A stretch of DNA of 64,000 nucleotides, from contig NZ_CATKVU010000006.1 of the NCBI RefSeq assembly GCF_949820605.1, positions 1,596,501 to 1,660,500 on the forward strand, read 5' to 3'. Below are positions 24,933 through 34,623 of the stretch, piece by piece (the first letter of the stretch is position 1; the number at the start of each line of letters is the position of its first letter). A program made the translations under genes and the position numbers. Source of the stretch: Segatella copri. GTDB taxonomy: Bacteria; Bacteroidota; Bacteroidia; Bacteroidales; Bacteroidaceae. The notes beneath the pieces are model-generated. The model was not told the origin of the DNA and searched no databases. It was given only the letters and a program-made list of their open reading frames with translations.

Positions 24933-27299
24933 ATGACATTATCAACTACAATCAAGACACTCGCCTTTGCCTCTATCCTGGCGTTGGCTCCATCGCAGAT
25001 GATGGCAGCACAGAAAGGCGGTACTTTCACTACTGGAGACAAGACATTCCTCCTTAATGACAAACCATTCGTAGTAAAGGCTGCCGAGTTGCATTACCCT
25101 CGTATTCCTCGCGCTTATTGGGAGCATCGCATCAAGATGTGCAAGGCGCTTGGCATGAATACCATCTGCCTCTATGTGTTCTGGAACATCCATGAGCAGC
25201 AAGAAGGAAAGTTCGATTTTACGGGTAATAACGATGTGGCTGCATTCTGTCGACTGGCTCAGAAGAACGGCATGTACGTGATTGTACGTCCGGGTCCATA
25301 CGTTTGTGCAGAATGGGAAATGGGCGGTCTGCCTTGGTGGCTCTTGAAGAAAAAGGATATCCGTCTGCGTGAGCAAGATCCATACTTCATGCAGCGTGTA
25401 GAAATATTCGAAAAGGAAGTAGGCAAGCAGCTGGCTCCGCTCACTATCCAGAATGGTGGCCCTATCATCATGGTTCAGGTGGAGAATGAATATGGTTCTT
25501 ACGGTAAGGACAAACCATACGTAAGTGCTATCCGTGACATCGTTCGCAAATCAGGCTTCGACAAGGTAAGTCTCTTTCAGTGCGACTGGTCATCCAACTT
25601 CCTGAACAATGGTCTCGACGACCTTACCTGGACCATGAACTTCGGTACAGGTGCCAACATCGACCAGCAGTTTAAGCGTCTCGGCGAGGTTCGTCCTAAC
25701 GCTCCAAAGATGTGTTCTGAGTTCTGGAGCGGCTGGTTCGACAAGTGGGGAGCCCGCCACGAGACCCGTCCTGCCAAAGATATGGTTGAAGGAATGGACG
25801 AGATGCTGAGCAAAGGTATCAGCTTTTCTCTATATATGACCCACGGCGGAACCAGTTTCGGTCATTGGGCAGGAGCTAACTCTCCAGGTTTCCAGCCAGA
25901 CGTAACCTCATACGATTACGATGCCCCTATCAACGAATGGGGATTGGCTACACCTAAATTCTATGAGCTCCAGAAGATGATGGCGAAATACAACGATGGC
26001 AAGAAGTTGCCAGCCGTACCTAAGGCTCCAATGTCTATCATCAAGGTACCGGAGTTCAAGTTTACCGAATACAAGCCTTTGAGCTACGGTATCGGAAAGG
26101 AAAAGGAAAGCAATGCTCCACAGAGCTTCGAAGATATGGATATGGGATGGGGAACCTTAGTTTACGAGACCACAGTTCCTGCCATCGAAAACATATCTAC
26201 TTTGACTGGTGAATTCCATGATTTTGCCCAGGTATATGTGAACGGAAAATATGTTGGCAAGATTGACCGTGTAAAGAATGAGAAATCACTCGAATTGCCA
26301 GCGATGCCACAGGGAGCCCAACTCACCATTGTGGTAGAAGGTATGGGAAGAATCAACTTCGGTCGTGCCATCAAGGATTACAAGGGTATCATCGGCAACG
26401 TAACCCTCACTACACAGAAAGAGGATTGCGAGTTGACTCTCACCCCTACCCGATGGAACAACAGTACCATTGCTGATGATTATCAGACAGCGGTAAAGGC
26501 ACTCGCCATGCCAACCAACAAGATGCGCGGTCTTCAGACCAAAGCAGGCTACTATCGTGGCTACTTCAACATCAAGAAGGTGGGCGATACTTTTATTAAT
26601 ATGGAGGCTTTCGGCAAGGGTCAGGTTTACGTGAATGGTCATGCCCTCGGTCGCTTCTGGCAGATTGGTCCTCAGCAGACCCTGTATCTTCCAGGTTGCT
26701 GGTTGAAGAAGGGAAAGAACGAGGTTATCGTGCTCGATGTAGTTGGTCCTAAGGGCGAGGCTGGTAAGCCAGGTTCCAACGTGGCTCCTACCGCTTTCTG
26801 CCAGGATCATCCAGAACTCGACAAGCTGAATCTCGAAAAGAGCAACAAGCACAACGAGCCTGGCCATCGCATGGATCTGAATTCTGAGACCCCTGTATTG
26901 AAGGGTGAGTTCAAGGCTGGCAACGGCTGGCAGACCATCAAGCTCGACAAGCCTGTAACAGGTCGCTACTTCGCCATCCAGGCAGAAAGCAGCCAGAGCG
27001 GCGACAGTCAGATTGCCCTTGCTGAGGTACATCTTCAGGACGCACAGGGCTACAGAATAGACAGGAATAACTGGGTAGCTTTCTACGCAGATAGCGAAAA
27101 GGGCAACTCTACCCTCGACAAGATGTTCGACCTTCAGGAGAGCACCTACTGGCAGACAGAGAAGGGAGCCAACTTCCCACATCTCGGCATCGTGGATATG
27201 GGCAAGGAAGTTACCATCTCAGCCTTCGAGTACTTGCCATGTGCCGAGCAGGGCGCTCCAGGCAGCGTGAAGGCATTCAAGCTCTATGTAAAGAAATAA
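24933..27299 (+). CDS. Secreted GH35 beta-galactosidase
   Basis: 788 residues. Signal peptide MTLSTTIKTLAFASILALAP..MAA, so periplasmic or exported. The GH35 barrel covers about 35-350: GGPIIMVQVENEYGS holds the acid/base E186 and CSEFWSGWF the nucleophile E263. Later there are galactose-binding-like beta-sandwich domains (about 380-620, with VYVNGHALGRFW) and a C-terminal F5/8-type C-like domain (about 650-788). It removes terminal beta-galactose from host or plant glycans. It stands alone with no SusCD pair next to it. Confidence 0.9.
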   Translation: MTLSTTIKTLAFASILALAPSQMMAAQKGGTFTTGDKTFLLNDKPFVVKAAELHYPRIPRAYWEHRIKMCKALGMNTICLYVFWNIHEQQEGKFDFTGNNDVAAFCRLAQKNGMYVIVRPGPYVCAEWEMGGLPWWLLKKKDIRLREQDPYFMQRVEIFEKEVGKQLAPLTIQNGGPIIMVQVENEYGSYGKDKPYVSAIRDIVRKSGFDKVSLFQCDWSSNFLNNGLDDLTWTMNFGTGANIDQQFKRLGEVRPNAPKMCSEFWSGWFDKWGARHETRPAKDMVEGMDEMLSKGISFSLYMTHGGTSFGHWAGANSPGFQPDVTSYDYDAPINEWGLATPKFYELQKMMAKYNDGKKLPAVPKAPMSIIKVPEFKFTEYKPLSYGIGKEKESNAPQSFEDMDMGWGTLVYETTVPAIENISTLTGEFHDFAQVYVNGKYVGKIDRVKNEKSLELPAMPQGAQLTIVVEGMGRINFGRAIKDYKGIIGNVTLTTQKEDCELTLTPTRWNNSTIADDYQTAVKALAMPTNKMRGLQTKAGYYRGYFNIKKVGDTFINMEAFGKGQVYVNGHALGRFWQIGPQQTLYLPGCWLKKGKNEVIVLDVVGPKGEAGKPGSNVAPTAFCQDHPELDKLNLEKSNKHNEPGHRMDLNSETPVLKGEFKAGNGWQTIKLDKPVTGRYFAIQAESSQSGDSQIALAEVHLQDAQGYRIDRNNWVAFYADSEKGNSTLDKMFDLQESTYWQTEKGANFPHLGIVDMGKEVTISAFEYLPCAEQGAPGSVKAFKLYVKK

Positions 27300-27382
27300 A
27301 TGAAAAGAGGGAGACCGAAAGTCTTCCTTTTTTTATTTTGTTTTTTTATACTTTCTTATTTTAATATATGAATACTTTTCTG

Positions 27383-27390
27383 TACCTTTG
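27383..27390 (+). promoter_or_regulatory. Promoter element of fhs
   Basis: TACCTTTG followed by C. It lies 21 bp before the ATG at 27412 and overlaps an upstream in-frame start (27388), which rules that start out. Confidence 0.55.
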
Positions 27391-27411
27391 CACCATAAAA
27401 CTATTTATTTT

Positions 27412-29076
27412 ATGTTAACAGATATTGAAATAGCTAAATCAGTAAAATTGCGCCCTATCAATGAAGTGGCAGCAGAACTTGGAATTCACGAAGACCAAGT
27501 GGAAAACTACGGCCGTTACATCGCTAAGATTACTACGGACAGAATTGACAGAAACAAGTTTAAGAACCATCATCTCATCCTCGTTACCGCTATCAGTCCT
27601 ACCAAGGCTGGTAATGGCAAGACCACCGTATCCGTAGGTCTCGCCCTGGGTATGCAGAAGATTGGCAAGAAGGCCGTAGTGGCTCTTCGCGAACCATCTC
27701 TGGGTCCTTGCTTCGGCATGAAGGGTGGTGCTGCAGGTGGCGGTTACGCCCAGGTTTTGCCTATGGATAAGATTAATCTCCATTTCACTGGCGATTTCCA
27801 TGCCATTACAGAGGCCAACAACATGATTGCTGCCCTCCTGGATAACTACCGTTTCCAGCACGAGGCAGAGGGTTTCAAGTTGAAGAAGATTCTCTGGCGT
27901 CGCGTGATGGACGTAAACGACCGTGGTCTCCGCCGCATCATCACCGGTATCGGCGATAAGAACGGCATCGAGACAGAGACTGGTTTCGATATCACTCCTG
28001 CTTCTGAAATCATGGCTATCATGTGTTTTGCAACAAGCATCGATGATCTTCATCGCCGTATAGATAACATCCTCTTGGGCATCACCGAAGATGACAAGCC
28101 ATTTACCGTAAAGGATATGGGTGTAGGTGGCAGTATCGTTGCTCTCCTCCTCGATGCTTTGAAGCCAAATCTGGTTCAGACAACAGAGGGTACACCGGCA
28201 TTTGTTCATTGCGGTCCTTTTGCCAACATTGCTCATGGCTGCAATTCCGTCATGGCTACTGCTGCTGCTCTTGAGTATGGCGACTATGCCATTACAGAGG
28301 CAGGATTCGGTGCAGATCTCGGTGCAGAGAAGTTCTATGACATCAAATGCCGCAAAACAGGTTTTCAACCAGACCTCACTGTTCTCGTTGTTACCCTCCA
28401 GGCGTTGAAGATGCATGGTGGAGTAGCTCTGGAAGATATCAAGAAGCCAAACATAGCAGGAATGGAAGCCGGTTATTGGAACCTCGACAAGCACGTAAAG
28501 AACCTGCAGAGCTTTGGTCAGACTGTAGTGATTGCATTCAACAAGTTTGCAACCGATACAGATGAAGAAATTGAAGTATTGCGCAAGCATTGCGAGGAGA
28601 TGGGTTGCGGTTTCGCCGTAAACAGCGCCTTTGCCGAAGGCGGAAACGGAGCTATTGAACTTGCCAACCTCGTAGTGAAGACCATTGATGAGCGTCCATC
28701 AGCCCCTCTCTATTTTGCTTACGATGATAACGATAGCGTTGAGGAGAAGATAGAAAAGGTTGCATTCAATCTTTACGGAGCAGGCAGCGTGACATTGAGC
28801 GATTCTGCCAAGGCGATGATTGAAGAGATCAAGAAGCTGGGTGCTGAAAAGTTCCCTATCTGTATTGCCAAGACTCAGTACAGTTTCTCTACCGATGCCA
28901 AGGCATACGGTCCTACAGAAGGTTTCGAACTCCACGTTCGCGACATCACCGTAAATATGGGTGCCGAGATGATTGTAGTCATCGCTGGTCCTATCATGCG
29001 TATGCCGGGCTTACCAAAGAGTCCACAGGCTGAGCGCATTGATGTAGTAAACGGTGAGATTATTGGTCTTTCTTAA
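27412..29076 (+). CDS. fhs: Formate--tetrahydrofolate ligase
   Basis: 554 residues. ATP-dependent synthesis of 10-formyl-THF from formate, cytoplasmic. The P-loop is [17 protein letters not shown], followed by [20 protein letters not shown], which is invariant in the family. It has its own promoter and terminator. In this fermenter it can use the formate made by PflB, or run in reverse to release ATP and formate. The ATG at 27412 is chosen because the promoter element overlaps the longer frame. Confidence 0.97.
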   Translation: MLTDIEIAKSVKLRPINEVAAELGIHEDQVENYGRYIAKITTDRIDRNKFKNHHLILVTAISPTKAGNGKTTVSVGLALGMQKIGKKAVVALREPSLGPCFGMKGGAAGGGYAQVLPMDKINLHFTGDFHAITEANNMIAALLDNYRFQHEAEGFKLKKILWRRVMDVNDRGLRRIITGIGDKNGIETETGFDITPASEIMAIMCFATSIDDLHRRIDNILLGITEDDKPFTVKDMGVGGSIVALLLDALKPNLVQTTEGTPAFVHCGPFANIAHGCNSVMATAAALEYGDYAITEAGFGADLGAEKFYDIKCRKTGFQPDLTVLVVTLQALKMHGGVALEDIKKPNIAGMEAGYWNLDKHVKNLQSFGQTVVIAFNKFATDTDEEIEVLRKHCEEMGCGFAVNSAFAEGGNGAIELANLVVKTIDERPSAPLYFAYDDNDSVEEKIEKVAFNLYGAGSVTLSDSAKAMIEEIKKLGAEKFPICIAKTQYSFSTDAKAYGPTEGFELHVRDITVNMGAEMIVVIAGPIMRMPGLPKSPQAERIDVVNGEIIGLS

Positions 29077-29102
29077 GCACTACAGATTTCACAGATTCAT
29101 AT

Positions 29103-29137
29103 AAAAAAAGCCCAGGGCGTAATGTCTTGGGCTTTTT
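29103..29137. terminator. Bidirectional terminator between fhs and queH
   Basis: AAAAAGCCCA / TTGGGCTTTTT stem with T-runs on both strands, between convergent genes. Confidence 0.8.
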
Positions 29138-29140
29138 CAT

Positions 29141-29746
29141 TTATCTCATACTGAATTCGCAACCACAATATAACTGATTATAGAATTCATTGATTCTCAA
29201 GAGTTCACCTCGGCGATTCTGTAAACCGCCCTTCCGCCAATTCATATCCCACCATTCTACATCAGGATAAGCCTCAACGGCAAGATGACCGGCAGTATCT
29301 ATCTGCCTGATATTCTTCCAGCGCGAAGATGCCAACGTGGTAGTGAGAAGATGAAATCCATGCTCCTGCGCATACTTGGCTGCATGAGAGAGGCGGAACT
29401 GAAAGCAGACAGAACAACGGCCGCCACGCTCGGGCTCATCCTCTAAACCCTTAATAACAGAAAGCCACTCCTGATGATCATACTCATCCTCTACATAAGG
29501 TACATTCTGGGCTTCCAGAAATCGTTTCAGTTCATGTTTACGGACATCATACTCCTGCTGAGGATAGATATTGCTATTACTGAAATATACAGTAGGCTTC
29601 ATACCATTACGAAGCATACATTCTACGATAGCCGCCGAACAAGGTGCACAACAAGCATGCAACAAGACAGCTTGACCTTCAGCCTTGCTTCCATCCGGGA
29701 GAGTAAGTTTTACGTATTTATATTGTTCTTCTACAGGAATCTTCAT
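29141..29746 (-). CDS. queH: Epoxyqueuosine reductase QueH
   Basis: 201 residues. Last step of queuosine tRNA modification. LLHACCAPCS near the N-terminus, GRCSVCFQFRL in the middle and FYNQLYCGCEFS at the end carry the paired cysteines for the iron-sulfur and iron sites of the QueH (DUF208) family, a cobalamin-independent alternative to QueG. Start is the ATG at 29746. No other queuosine genes are nearby. A consensus promoter (TTTG, 19 bp, TACCTTTG) lies about 140 bp upstream. Confidence 0.9.
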   Translation of the reverse strand: MKIPVEEQYKYVKLTLPDGSKAEGQAVLLHACCAPCSAAIVECMLRNGMKPTVYFSNSNIYPQQEYDVRKHELKRFLEAQNVPYVEDEYDHQEWLSVIKGLEDEPERGGRCSVCFQFRLSHAAKYAQEHGFHLLTTTLASSRWKNIRQIDTAGHLAVEAYPDVEWWDMNWRKGGLQNRRGELLRINEFYNQLYCGCEFSMR

Positions 29747-29884
29747 TATTATCAATATTAAATATAAAATATAAAATGTGAACAGCTACTTCTGTTACGA
29801 AGTATTTTCGCTTTGCTTCAAAAAACAAATGGAGTACAATCTCACGACACCCCCCATTTGCCCAAATATATGCGAAAACTAGTG

Positions 29885-29915
29885 CAAAGGTACAACATTT
29901 ATTCGAACCGCCAAA
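29885..29915 (-). promoter_or_regulatory. Consensus promoter of queH
   Basis: On the minus strand TTTG (29912-29915), 19 bp, TACCTTTG (29885-29892). It predicts a leader of about 130 nt in which I recognise no riboswitch. Confidence 0.6.
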
Positions 29916-30007
29916 TTTTTAACGCGTTTTTTTCATCACAATGGTTCAAGCGGCAAACATTTAACTGTATTTTAACACTTAAGCACCAGTTTCGTTATCT
30001 TTAAGAA

Positions 30008-31141
30008 CTATAAATCACGTTTCAGCGTAATAACTGTCAGTTCAGGCCATGCGCCTAGGCGGAAAGGGAAAGAACCACCAATACCCGATGATACATAGAG
30101 CATCTGCTCACCAATGCGGTAAGCTCCGCCCCACTCTTTGAAAGCCATGCGGGCAGGCGTCCATTTACCTATTTTCAATTGTCCGGCATGCGTATGTCCC
30201 GCCAGAGTAAGTTGTATCTTCTTACCAACTACTTCTCTGCGCCAATGGTGAGGATCATGACTCAAGAGGATTTTAAACATATCTGGATTCAACCCCTTCA
30301 TCGCTTTCTTCAGATTACTGCGATTGGTGAAAGGAGGCTGACCGGGATTCTCTACGCCTATTACAGCGATAGATGCCATACCATGACTCACCACATGATG
30401 TTCGTTCATCAGCTGATGCCACCCCAGACTTTCCTGATAACCATAGAGCATACGGCGGTTTCTCTTCAAAGCGCCAATAGAATGATTGTTGCCATATTCA
30501 CAATAATCATGATTTCCCCAGATAGAATAGATGCCATCTGGCGCATGAAGCTGCCCCAGCGTATCCAGATAAGGCTCCACTTCGCTGGCTTGGTTATTGA
30601 CCAGATCGCCCGTAAAGAGAATCATATCGGGTTCTTCATTGTTGGTCGCATCCACCACCTTCTGCACGAAATCATTGCCCGGAGGAAACGAACCGAGATG
30701 AAAGTCGGTAATCTGTACCAGACGGTAACCATCAAAATAAGGTGGCAAGTCGGGCGAGGTAAAGGTGATATGTTTCAGTTCTAACCGCTTCCAACCCTCT
30801 ATAAAGCCGAAGGCAAACCACCCCATTACACCCAAAGCAGGAATCAGAGCAAAGAACCAAGGAAGAAATGCATCGAACAGGATGAAGACAACCTTAGGGA
30901 ATGCCGAGAAAAGTATGGTAGTAAAGAGTACACGGACTGACAACTTATGGAAGAACCCCATCTGCAACCCCACTTCGGCAAGAACAAGTAACAACGAGGG
31001 AACCCACCATAAGATGGCTAGCGGCAAAGGCCACTCACTCACCCCGATGTGCCAAAGCCAAAAGTCGGGCAGGAATGCCAGAACCGACATGACTACTATA
31101 TAGAATATGGATCTTAATATCTTTTTTAATACCTTCTTCAT
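30008..31141 (-). CDS. Membrane-anchored calcineurin-like metallophosphoesterase
   Basis: 377 residues. Three to four membrane helices in the first 115 residues, then a metallophosphoesterase domain with metal motifs TDFHLG, FTGDLVN, GNHDYC, LSHDPHH and AGHTHAGQ, all intact. This is the YkuE/YaeI-like group; relatives hydrolyse phosphodiester or UDP-linked lipid substrates, but the substrate here is unknown. It is a single gene divergent from the repeat and serine hydrolase gene to its right. The domain faces either side of the membrane depending on topology, which I cannot fix. Confidence 0.85.
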   Translation of the reverse strand: MKKVLKKILRSIFYIVVMSVLAFLPDFWLWHIGVSEWPLPLAILWWVPSLLLVLAEVGLQMGFFHKLSVRVLFTTILFSAFPKVVFILFDAFLPWFFALIPALGVMGWFAFGFIEGWKRLELKHITFTSPDLPPYFDGYRLVQITDFHLGSFPPGNDFVQKVVDATNNEEPDMILFTGDLVNNQASEVEPYLDTLGQLHAPDGIYSIWGNHDYCEYGNNHSIGALKRNRRMLYGYQESLGWHQLMNEHHVVSHGMASIAVIGVENPGQPPFTNRSNLKKAMKGLNPDMFKILLSHDPHHWRREVVGKKIQLTLAGHTHAGQLKIGKWTPARMAFKEWGGAYRIGEQMLYVSSGIGGSFPFRLGAWPELTVITLKRDL

Positions 31142-31242
31142 TGTTTTTCTTTATAACCGGGTACAAAGGTACGATAATTCATAGACAATACAAAATAAAT
31201 TTAAATATATTTTCAATGTTTTGCTATTTGAGAAGATTGCAT

Positions 31243-31318
31243 TATCTTTGCATAAGATTTGCTGCACTCGGCAATATGAAAGTAAACTTTCATTGCACTC
31301 GATTGCAAAATCTTTGCA
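31243..31318 (+). repeat. Promoter-bearing repeat, copy 2
   Basis: TATCTTTGCATAAGATT, CTCGGCAAT, the inverted repeat GAAAGTAAACTTTC and a final AAATCTTTGCAT. It parallels copy 1 at 4720-4797 over its whole length and lies 19 bp before the next gene. Confidence 0.7.
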
Positions 31319-31336
31319 TAAGAAAAATTAAATAAA

Positions 31337-32650
31337 ATGGCACGACGACTAAGAAAAAAACGCATAGCAATCATATTGCTTACCTTTACAGCAATCGTAG
31401 GATGGACTACACACAGCTGTGTATCTCGCTGTACATCAGCATCAGACAAGAACAAGGCGGCAGATTCGCTCCCTAAGGTTCATATCAACGATTCCATCTC
31501 AAATGCCCTGACAGAGGGGAAGGAATATCATGAGATGGACTCGGTAATAGAAAGGTATCTCAAGAGATGGGAAATCAATGGAGCCCAACTCGTCATCACC
31601 CGCAACGACTCGCTACTCTATGCCCGCGGATTCGGAATGGCGGATAAGGAGCGAGGCATCAGAATGGAGCCTAACATGCTGATGCGCTTCGCCTCCGTAT
31701 CGAAACTGATTACAGCCGTAGGTATCATGAAATTGCAGGAGATGAAGAAACTCAAGCTGAACGAGAAGGTGTTTGGCGAAAAGGGAATCCTGCGCGATAC
31801 CGTTTACAACAACAGTATCAAGGACAAGCGATATTACGATATCACCGTAGAACAACTGCTGCGCCATCAGGCTGGTTTCAACAATTATGCCGGTGATCCT
31901 GTATCTTCCACCCGCTACATCATGATGCAGAACCATCTCAAAACGCCACCTGATCACCCTACCCTGCTCAAGATTCTCTTGAAGCGCCACTTGGGTTATA
32001 CTCCTGGCGAAGGCAAATGCTACAGTAATCTGGGCTACATGATTCTCTCCATGATCATAGAGAAGAAGAGCGGAATGAAATATGAAAACTTCATACAGAA
32101 GTATGTGCTCCACCCTGCCGGCTGCTACGACATGCATATTGCGGGAACTTACTTAAAGGACCGCCGACCTAACGAGACGAAGTACTACATGCACCAGGGC
32201 AGCATCCCTGTATATGAATACAACAACAGTGGACGACTGGTGGAGAAATGCTATGGTGACACCGACCTTCCCCGCCTGTCGGGTGCAGGAGCCTGGTGTG
32301 GTTCGGCAGCCGAGTTGAGCCGTTTCATAGCCAGCATCGATGGTTTGCCACATGTCAAGGATATCCTCAGCAAGAAGAGTATCGAGTTTATGACGCGCGA
32401 GCAGGCTGACCACCAATACTCTATCGGTTGGAACTATACACCAAAGAGCGACAAACCATGGATTCGTACCGGTTCGCTGGCAGGCACATCAGCCATCGTC
32501 CTGAAATATCCGGATAACCAATGCTGGATTCTCATCACGAACACATCTACATGGAAAGGCCACGGCTTCTCTAACGATACTATAGCTTTCTTCGAGAAAC
32601 TGAGAAAGAAATATATGACAAACATGCCAAAGAAAGACTTGTTCTTATAA
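31337..32650 (+). CDS. Serine hydrolase, beta-lactamase class C / penicillin-binding-like
   Basis: 437 residues. A basic N-terminus and one hydrophobic segment (about 10-26) with a possible lipobox (THSC). The catalytic SxxK is FASVSKLITA, the YxN motif is YSNLGY and RTGSLAG replaces KTG. This fits the class C beta-lactamase / esterase / D-aminopeptidase superfamily (PF00144). The HTG-like triad variant RTG occurs in non-lactamase members, so resistance should not be assumed. It is expressed from the repeat just upstream and ended by the hairpin at the edge of the IS element. Confidence 0.85.
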   Translation: MARRLRKKRIAIILLTFTAIVGWTTHSCVSRCTSASDKNKAADSLPKVHINDSISNALTEGKEYHEMDSVIERYLKRWEINGAQLVITRNDSLLYARGFGMADKERGIRMEPNMLMRFASVSKLITAVGIMKLQEMKKLKLNEKVFGEKGILRDTVYNNSIKDKRYYDITVEQLLRHQAGFNNYAGDPVSSTRYIMMQNHLKTPPDHPTLLKILLKRHLGYTPGEGKCYSNLGYMILSMIIEKKSGMKYENFIQKYVLHPAGCYDMHIAGTYLKDRRPNETKYYMHQGSIPVYEYNNSGRLVEKCYGDTDLPRLSGAGAWCGSAAELSRFIASIDGLPHVKDILSKKSIEFMTREQADHQYSIGWNYTPKSDKPWIRTGSLAGTSAIVLKYPDNQCWILITNTSTWKGHGFSNDTIAFFEKLRKKYMTNMPKKDLFL

Positions 32651-32656
32651 AACCAG

Positions 32657-32693
32657 AGAGGGTGTGTCATAAGTCTGTGACGCACCTCTTTTT
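32657..32693. terminator. IS left end folding as a terminator
   Basis: GGTGtGTCA / TGACgCACC stem with an 8-nt loop and a following T-run. It stands 7 bp after the serine hydrolase stop and could end that transcript. Confidence 0.65.
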
Positions 32694-32774
32694 ATTTTTT
32701 GCCTTTTCACAGATACGAAATCTTTAAAAAACATTTTTATTTACAACAAAGCCCAAACTTTCACAAGCTCGGGC

Positions 32775-32805
32775 TTTGCCTTTCCGCAAAAGATTTGTAT
32801 CTTTG
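32775..32805 (+). promoter_or_regulatory. Consensus promoter of the IS transposase
   Basis: TTTG (32775-32778), 19 bp, TATCTTTG (32798-32805), 19 bp before the ATG. The -33 element overlaps the AAAGCCC / GGGCTTT hairpin (32748-32777), which may limit incoming transcription. Confidence 0.75.
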
Positions 32806-32823
32806 CAGAAAACTTCTTTAAGT

Positions 32824-34380
32824 ATGGCAAAGATACAAATAAAATCTGAAACTCGGCACGAATTGAGCTTTTTTCCTAACTCTTTCGATGATTATGTGCC
32901 AAAAGACAGCAAAGTTCGTATGGTGGATCGTATTGTTCGCAGTATGGACATCAACCCTCTCATGGATACCTATGATGGGATTGGTGCTCCTCCTTATAGT
33001 CCGAAGATGCTTCTAAGTTTAGTTGTTTTTGCCTATATCAATGGCATTTATTCCTGTCGTGGCATAGCGGACGCACTTAAATACGATGTTCGCTATATGT
33101 GGATTTGTGGAGGTAAGCAATTATCTTTCGCAACAATCAACCGCTTTAGATCCCATCATATGATTAAATGCATCGACTTTTATTTTGATGCAGTCGTCTC
33201 CATATTGGTTGAAAAGGGCGTGATTAGTCTGGAGGAACAATATGTTGATGGTACTAAGATAGAGTCGAAAGCAAACAAGTACACGTTTGTATGGAAGAAG
33301 ACTGTGGAAAAGAACAGGGCTAAGCTCTTGGAAAAGACCTCTGCTGCATTGGCTCAGATAAAAGAACAAATTCGCCTGAATGGCGGGAGTGACATTAAGG
33401 AAGAAGACAGCGAGCCAGCCACTTTCGCCAAGGATGTAGAGAGAAGTGCACGTTTGTGTGAGAGGCAAGTGAAGAACCTTCCTAAGGCAAAGCTTACAGG
33501 AAGAGAGAAGCAAAAGCTAAATACTCAGATAGATCACTTGTTCAAAGCCTCGGACAAACTGCGCGAGTATGAAAAATCACTGGATATACTGGGCGAGAGA
33601 AACTGTTACTCCAAGACTGATCCTGATGCGACCTTCATGCGCCTCAAGGAAGATGCCATGAACAATGGGCAGACAAAGCCTGCCTATAACCTTCAAATTG
33701 CGACAGAGAATCAATATTGGACGAATTTCGCCCTTTATCCCAATCCAACAGACACCCTGACCTTCAAGCCTTTTTTGGATAAGTACAAGAAAAGATATGG
33801 AAAGCAATCCAAGAGCGTCACCGCAGACTCAGGGTATGGCTCGGAGGAGAACTACGAGTACCTAGAGATGGAAGAAATGGTGGGTTATGTAAAGTACAAC
33901 TGGTTTCACAAGGAACAGCATAAGCCTTTCAAGGAGGATGCCTTCAACCAAGCGAACTTCTACTACAACAGGGATGATGACTATTATGTCTGCCCCATGG
34001 GACAACACATGGAACCTTGTGGACAACGGCAAACGAAAAGTGCCTCCGGCTATGTGTCTGTCATTACATTATATAGAGCACAACGATGTGATGGATGTCC
34101 GCTTGGAAGTCTCTGCAAGAAATCCAAAGGCAACAGAACCATATATGTCAACCATAAACTGAATGCATATAAAAAGGAAGCCTTCCTGCTACTAACGTCT
34201 GAAGAGGGCTTGAAACACAGAAGCCAGCGACCGATAGAGCCGGAAGCTGTATTTGGGCAGATGAAGGCAGATATGCATTATAAGCGATTCAGGCATTTTG
34301 GAATGGACAAGGTTTACATGGATCTAGGATTGTTCGGAATGGGATTCAATTTGAAGAAATATTTGGGTATAAAACGATAA
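32824..34380 (+). CDS. IS1182-family transposase
   Basis: 518 residues from the ATG at 32824 (MAKIQIKSET). N-terminal DUF772 region (YSPKMLLSLVVFAYINGIYS) and a DDE domain with YVDGTKIES, VTADSGYGSEENY and the terminal PEAVFGQMKADM carrying the last acidic residue. A cysteine-bearing insert (CDGCPLGSLC) is normal for the family. The frame is intact, so the element may be active. The start choice follows its promoter, since the upstream reading from 32776 overlaps the promoter. Confidence 0.93.
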   Translation: MAKIQIKSETRHELSFFPNSFDDYVPKDSKVRMVDRIVRSMDINPLMDTYDGIGAPPYSPKMLLSLVVFAYINGIYSCRGIADALKYDVRYMWICGGKQLSFATINRFRSHHMIKCIDFYFDAVVSILVEKGVISLEEQYVDGTKIESKANKYTFVWKKTVEKNRAKLLEKTSAALAQIKEQIRLNGGSDIKEEDSEPATFAKDVERSARLCERQVKNLPKAKLTGREKQKLNTQIDHLFKASDKLREYEKSLDILGERNCYSKTDPDATFMRLKEDAMNNGQTKPAYNLQIATENQYWTNFALYPNPTDTLTFKPFLDKYKKRYGKQSKSVTADSGYGSEENYEYLEMEEMVGYVKYNWFHKEQHKPFKEDAFNQANFYYNRDDDYYVCPMGQHMEPCGQRQTKSASGYVSVITLYRAQRCDGCPLGSLCKKSKGNRTIYVNHKLNAYKKEAFLLLTSEEGLKHRSQRPIEPEAVFGQMKADMHYKRFRHFGMDKVYMDLGLFGMGFNLKKYLGIKR

Positions 34381-34545
34381 AACTCAATTTTGTTTTTTTT
34401 ATCGTCAGGGATAACTATGCCCTTTTGTGAACTTTGGGGCTGTTTTGTTATCGATAAAACAAGAAAAGTAAAGTTTCTATACAATATAATAAGATTCCCT
34501 TTGTGAAGAAAGACTACGATTCAACTAGAATATACAGAAACACAC

Positions 34546-34584
34546 AAAAAAAAGGGTGCGTCACAGACTTATGACACACCCTCT
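34546..34584. terminator. IS right end folding as a terminator
   Basis: On the minus strand GGGTGTGTCA / TGACGCACCC followed by eight T residues. It is the first terminator after the TonB-dependent receptor gene at 34624. Confidence 0.75.
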
Positions 34585-34623
34585 TTATATTAATGATATG
34601 TTGTCTGAAAAGATAATTATACC

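Larger units (their letters stand above)
32657..34584 (+). mobile_element. IS1182-family insertion sequence
   Basis: Bounded by a perfect inverted repeat of about 30 bp (AGAGGGTGTGTCATAAGTCT at 32657, complement at 34565-34584). One transposase gene occupies the interior. No target-site duplication is evident at these boundaries, so the true ends may differ by a few bases. It sits in the intergenic space between two convergent genes and disrupts neither. Confidence 0.8.

Noticed and set aside
31337..32650. Calling the serine hydrolase a beta-lactamase resistance gene
   Set aside because: The KTG motif is RTG and the fold is shared by many non-lactamase enzymes; resistance cannot be claimed.
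32645..34592. TTAT target duplication around the IS element
   Set aside because: TTAT occurs near both ends but not directly next to the repeats on the left; it may be chance.
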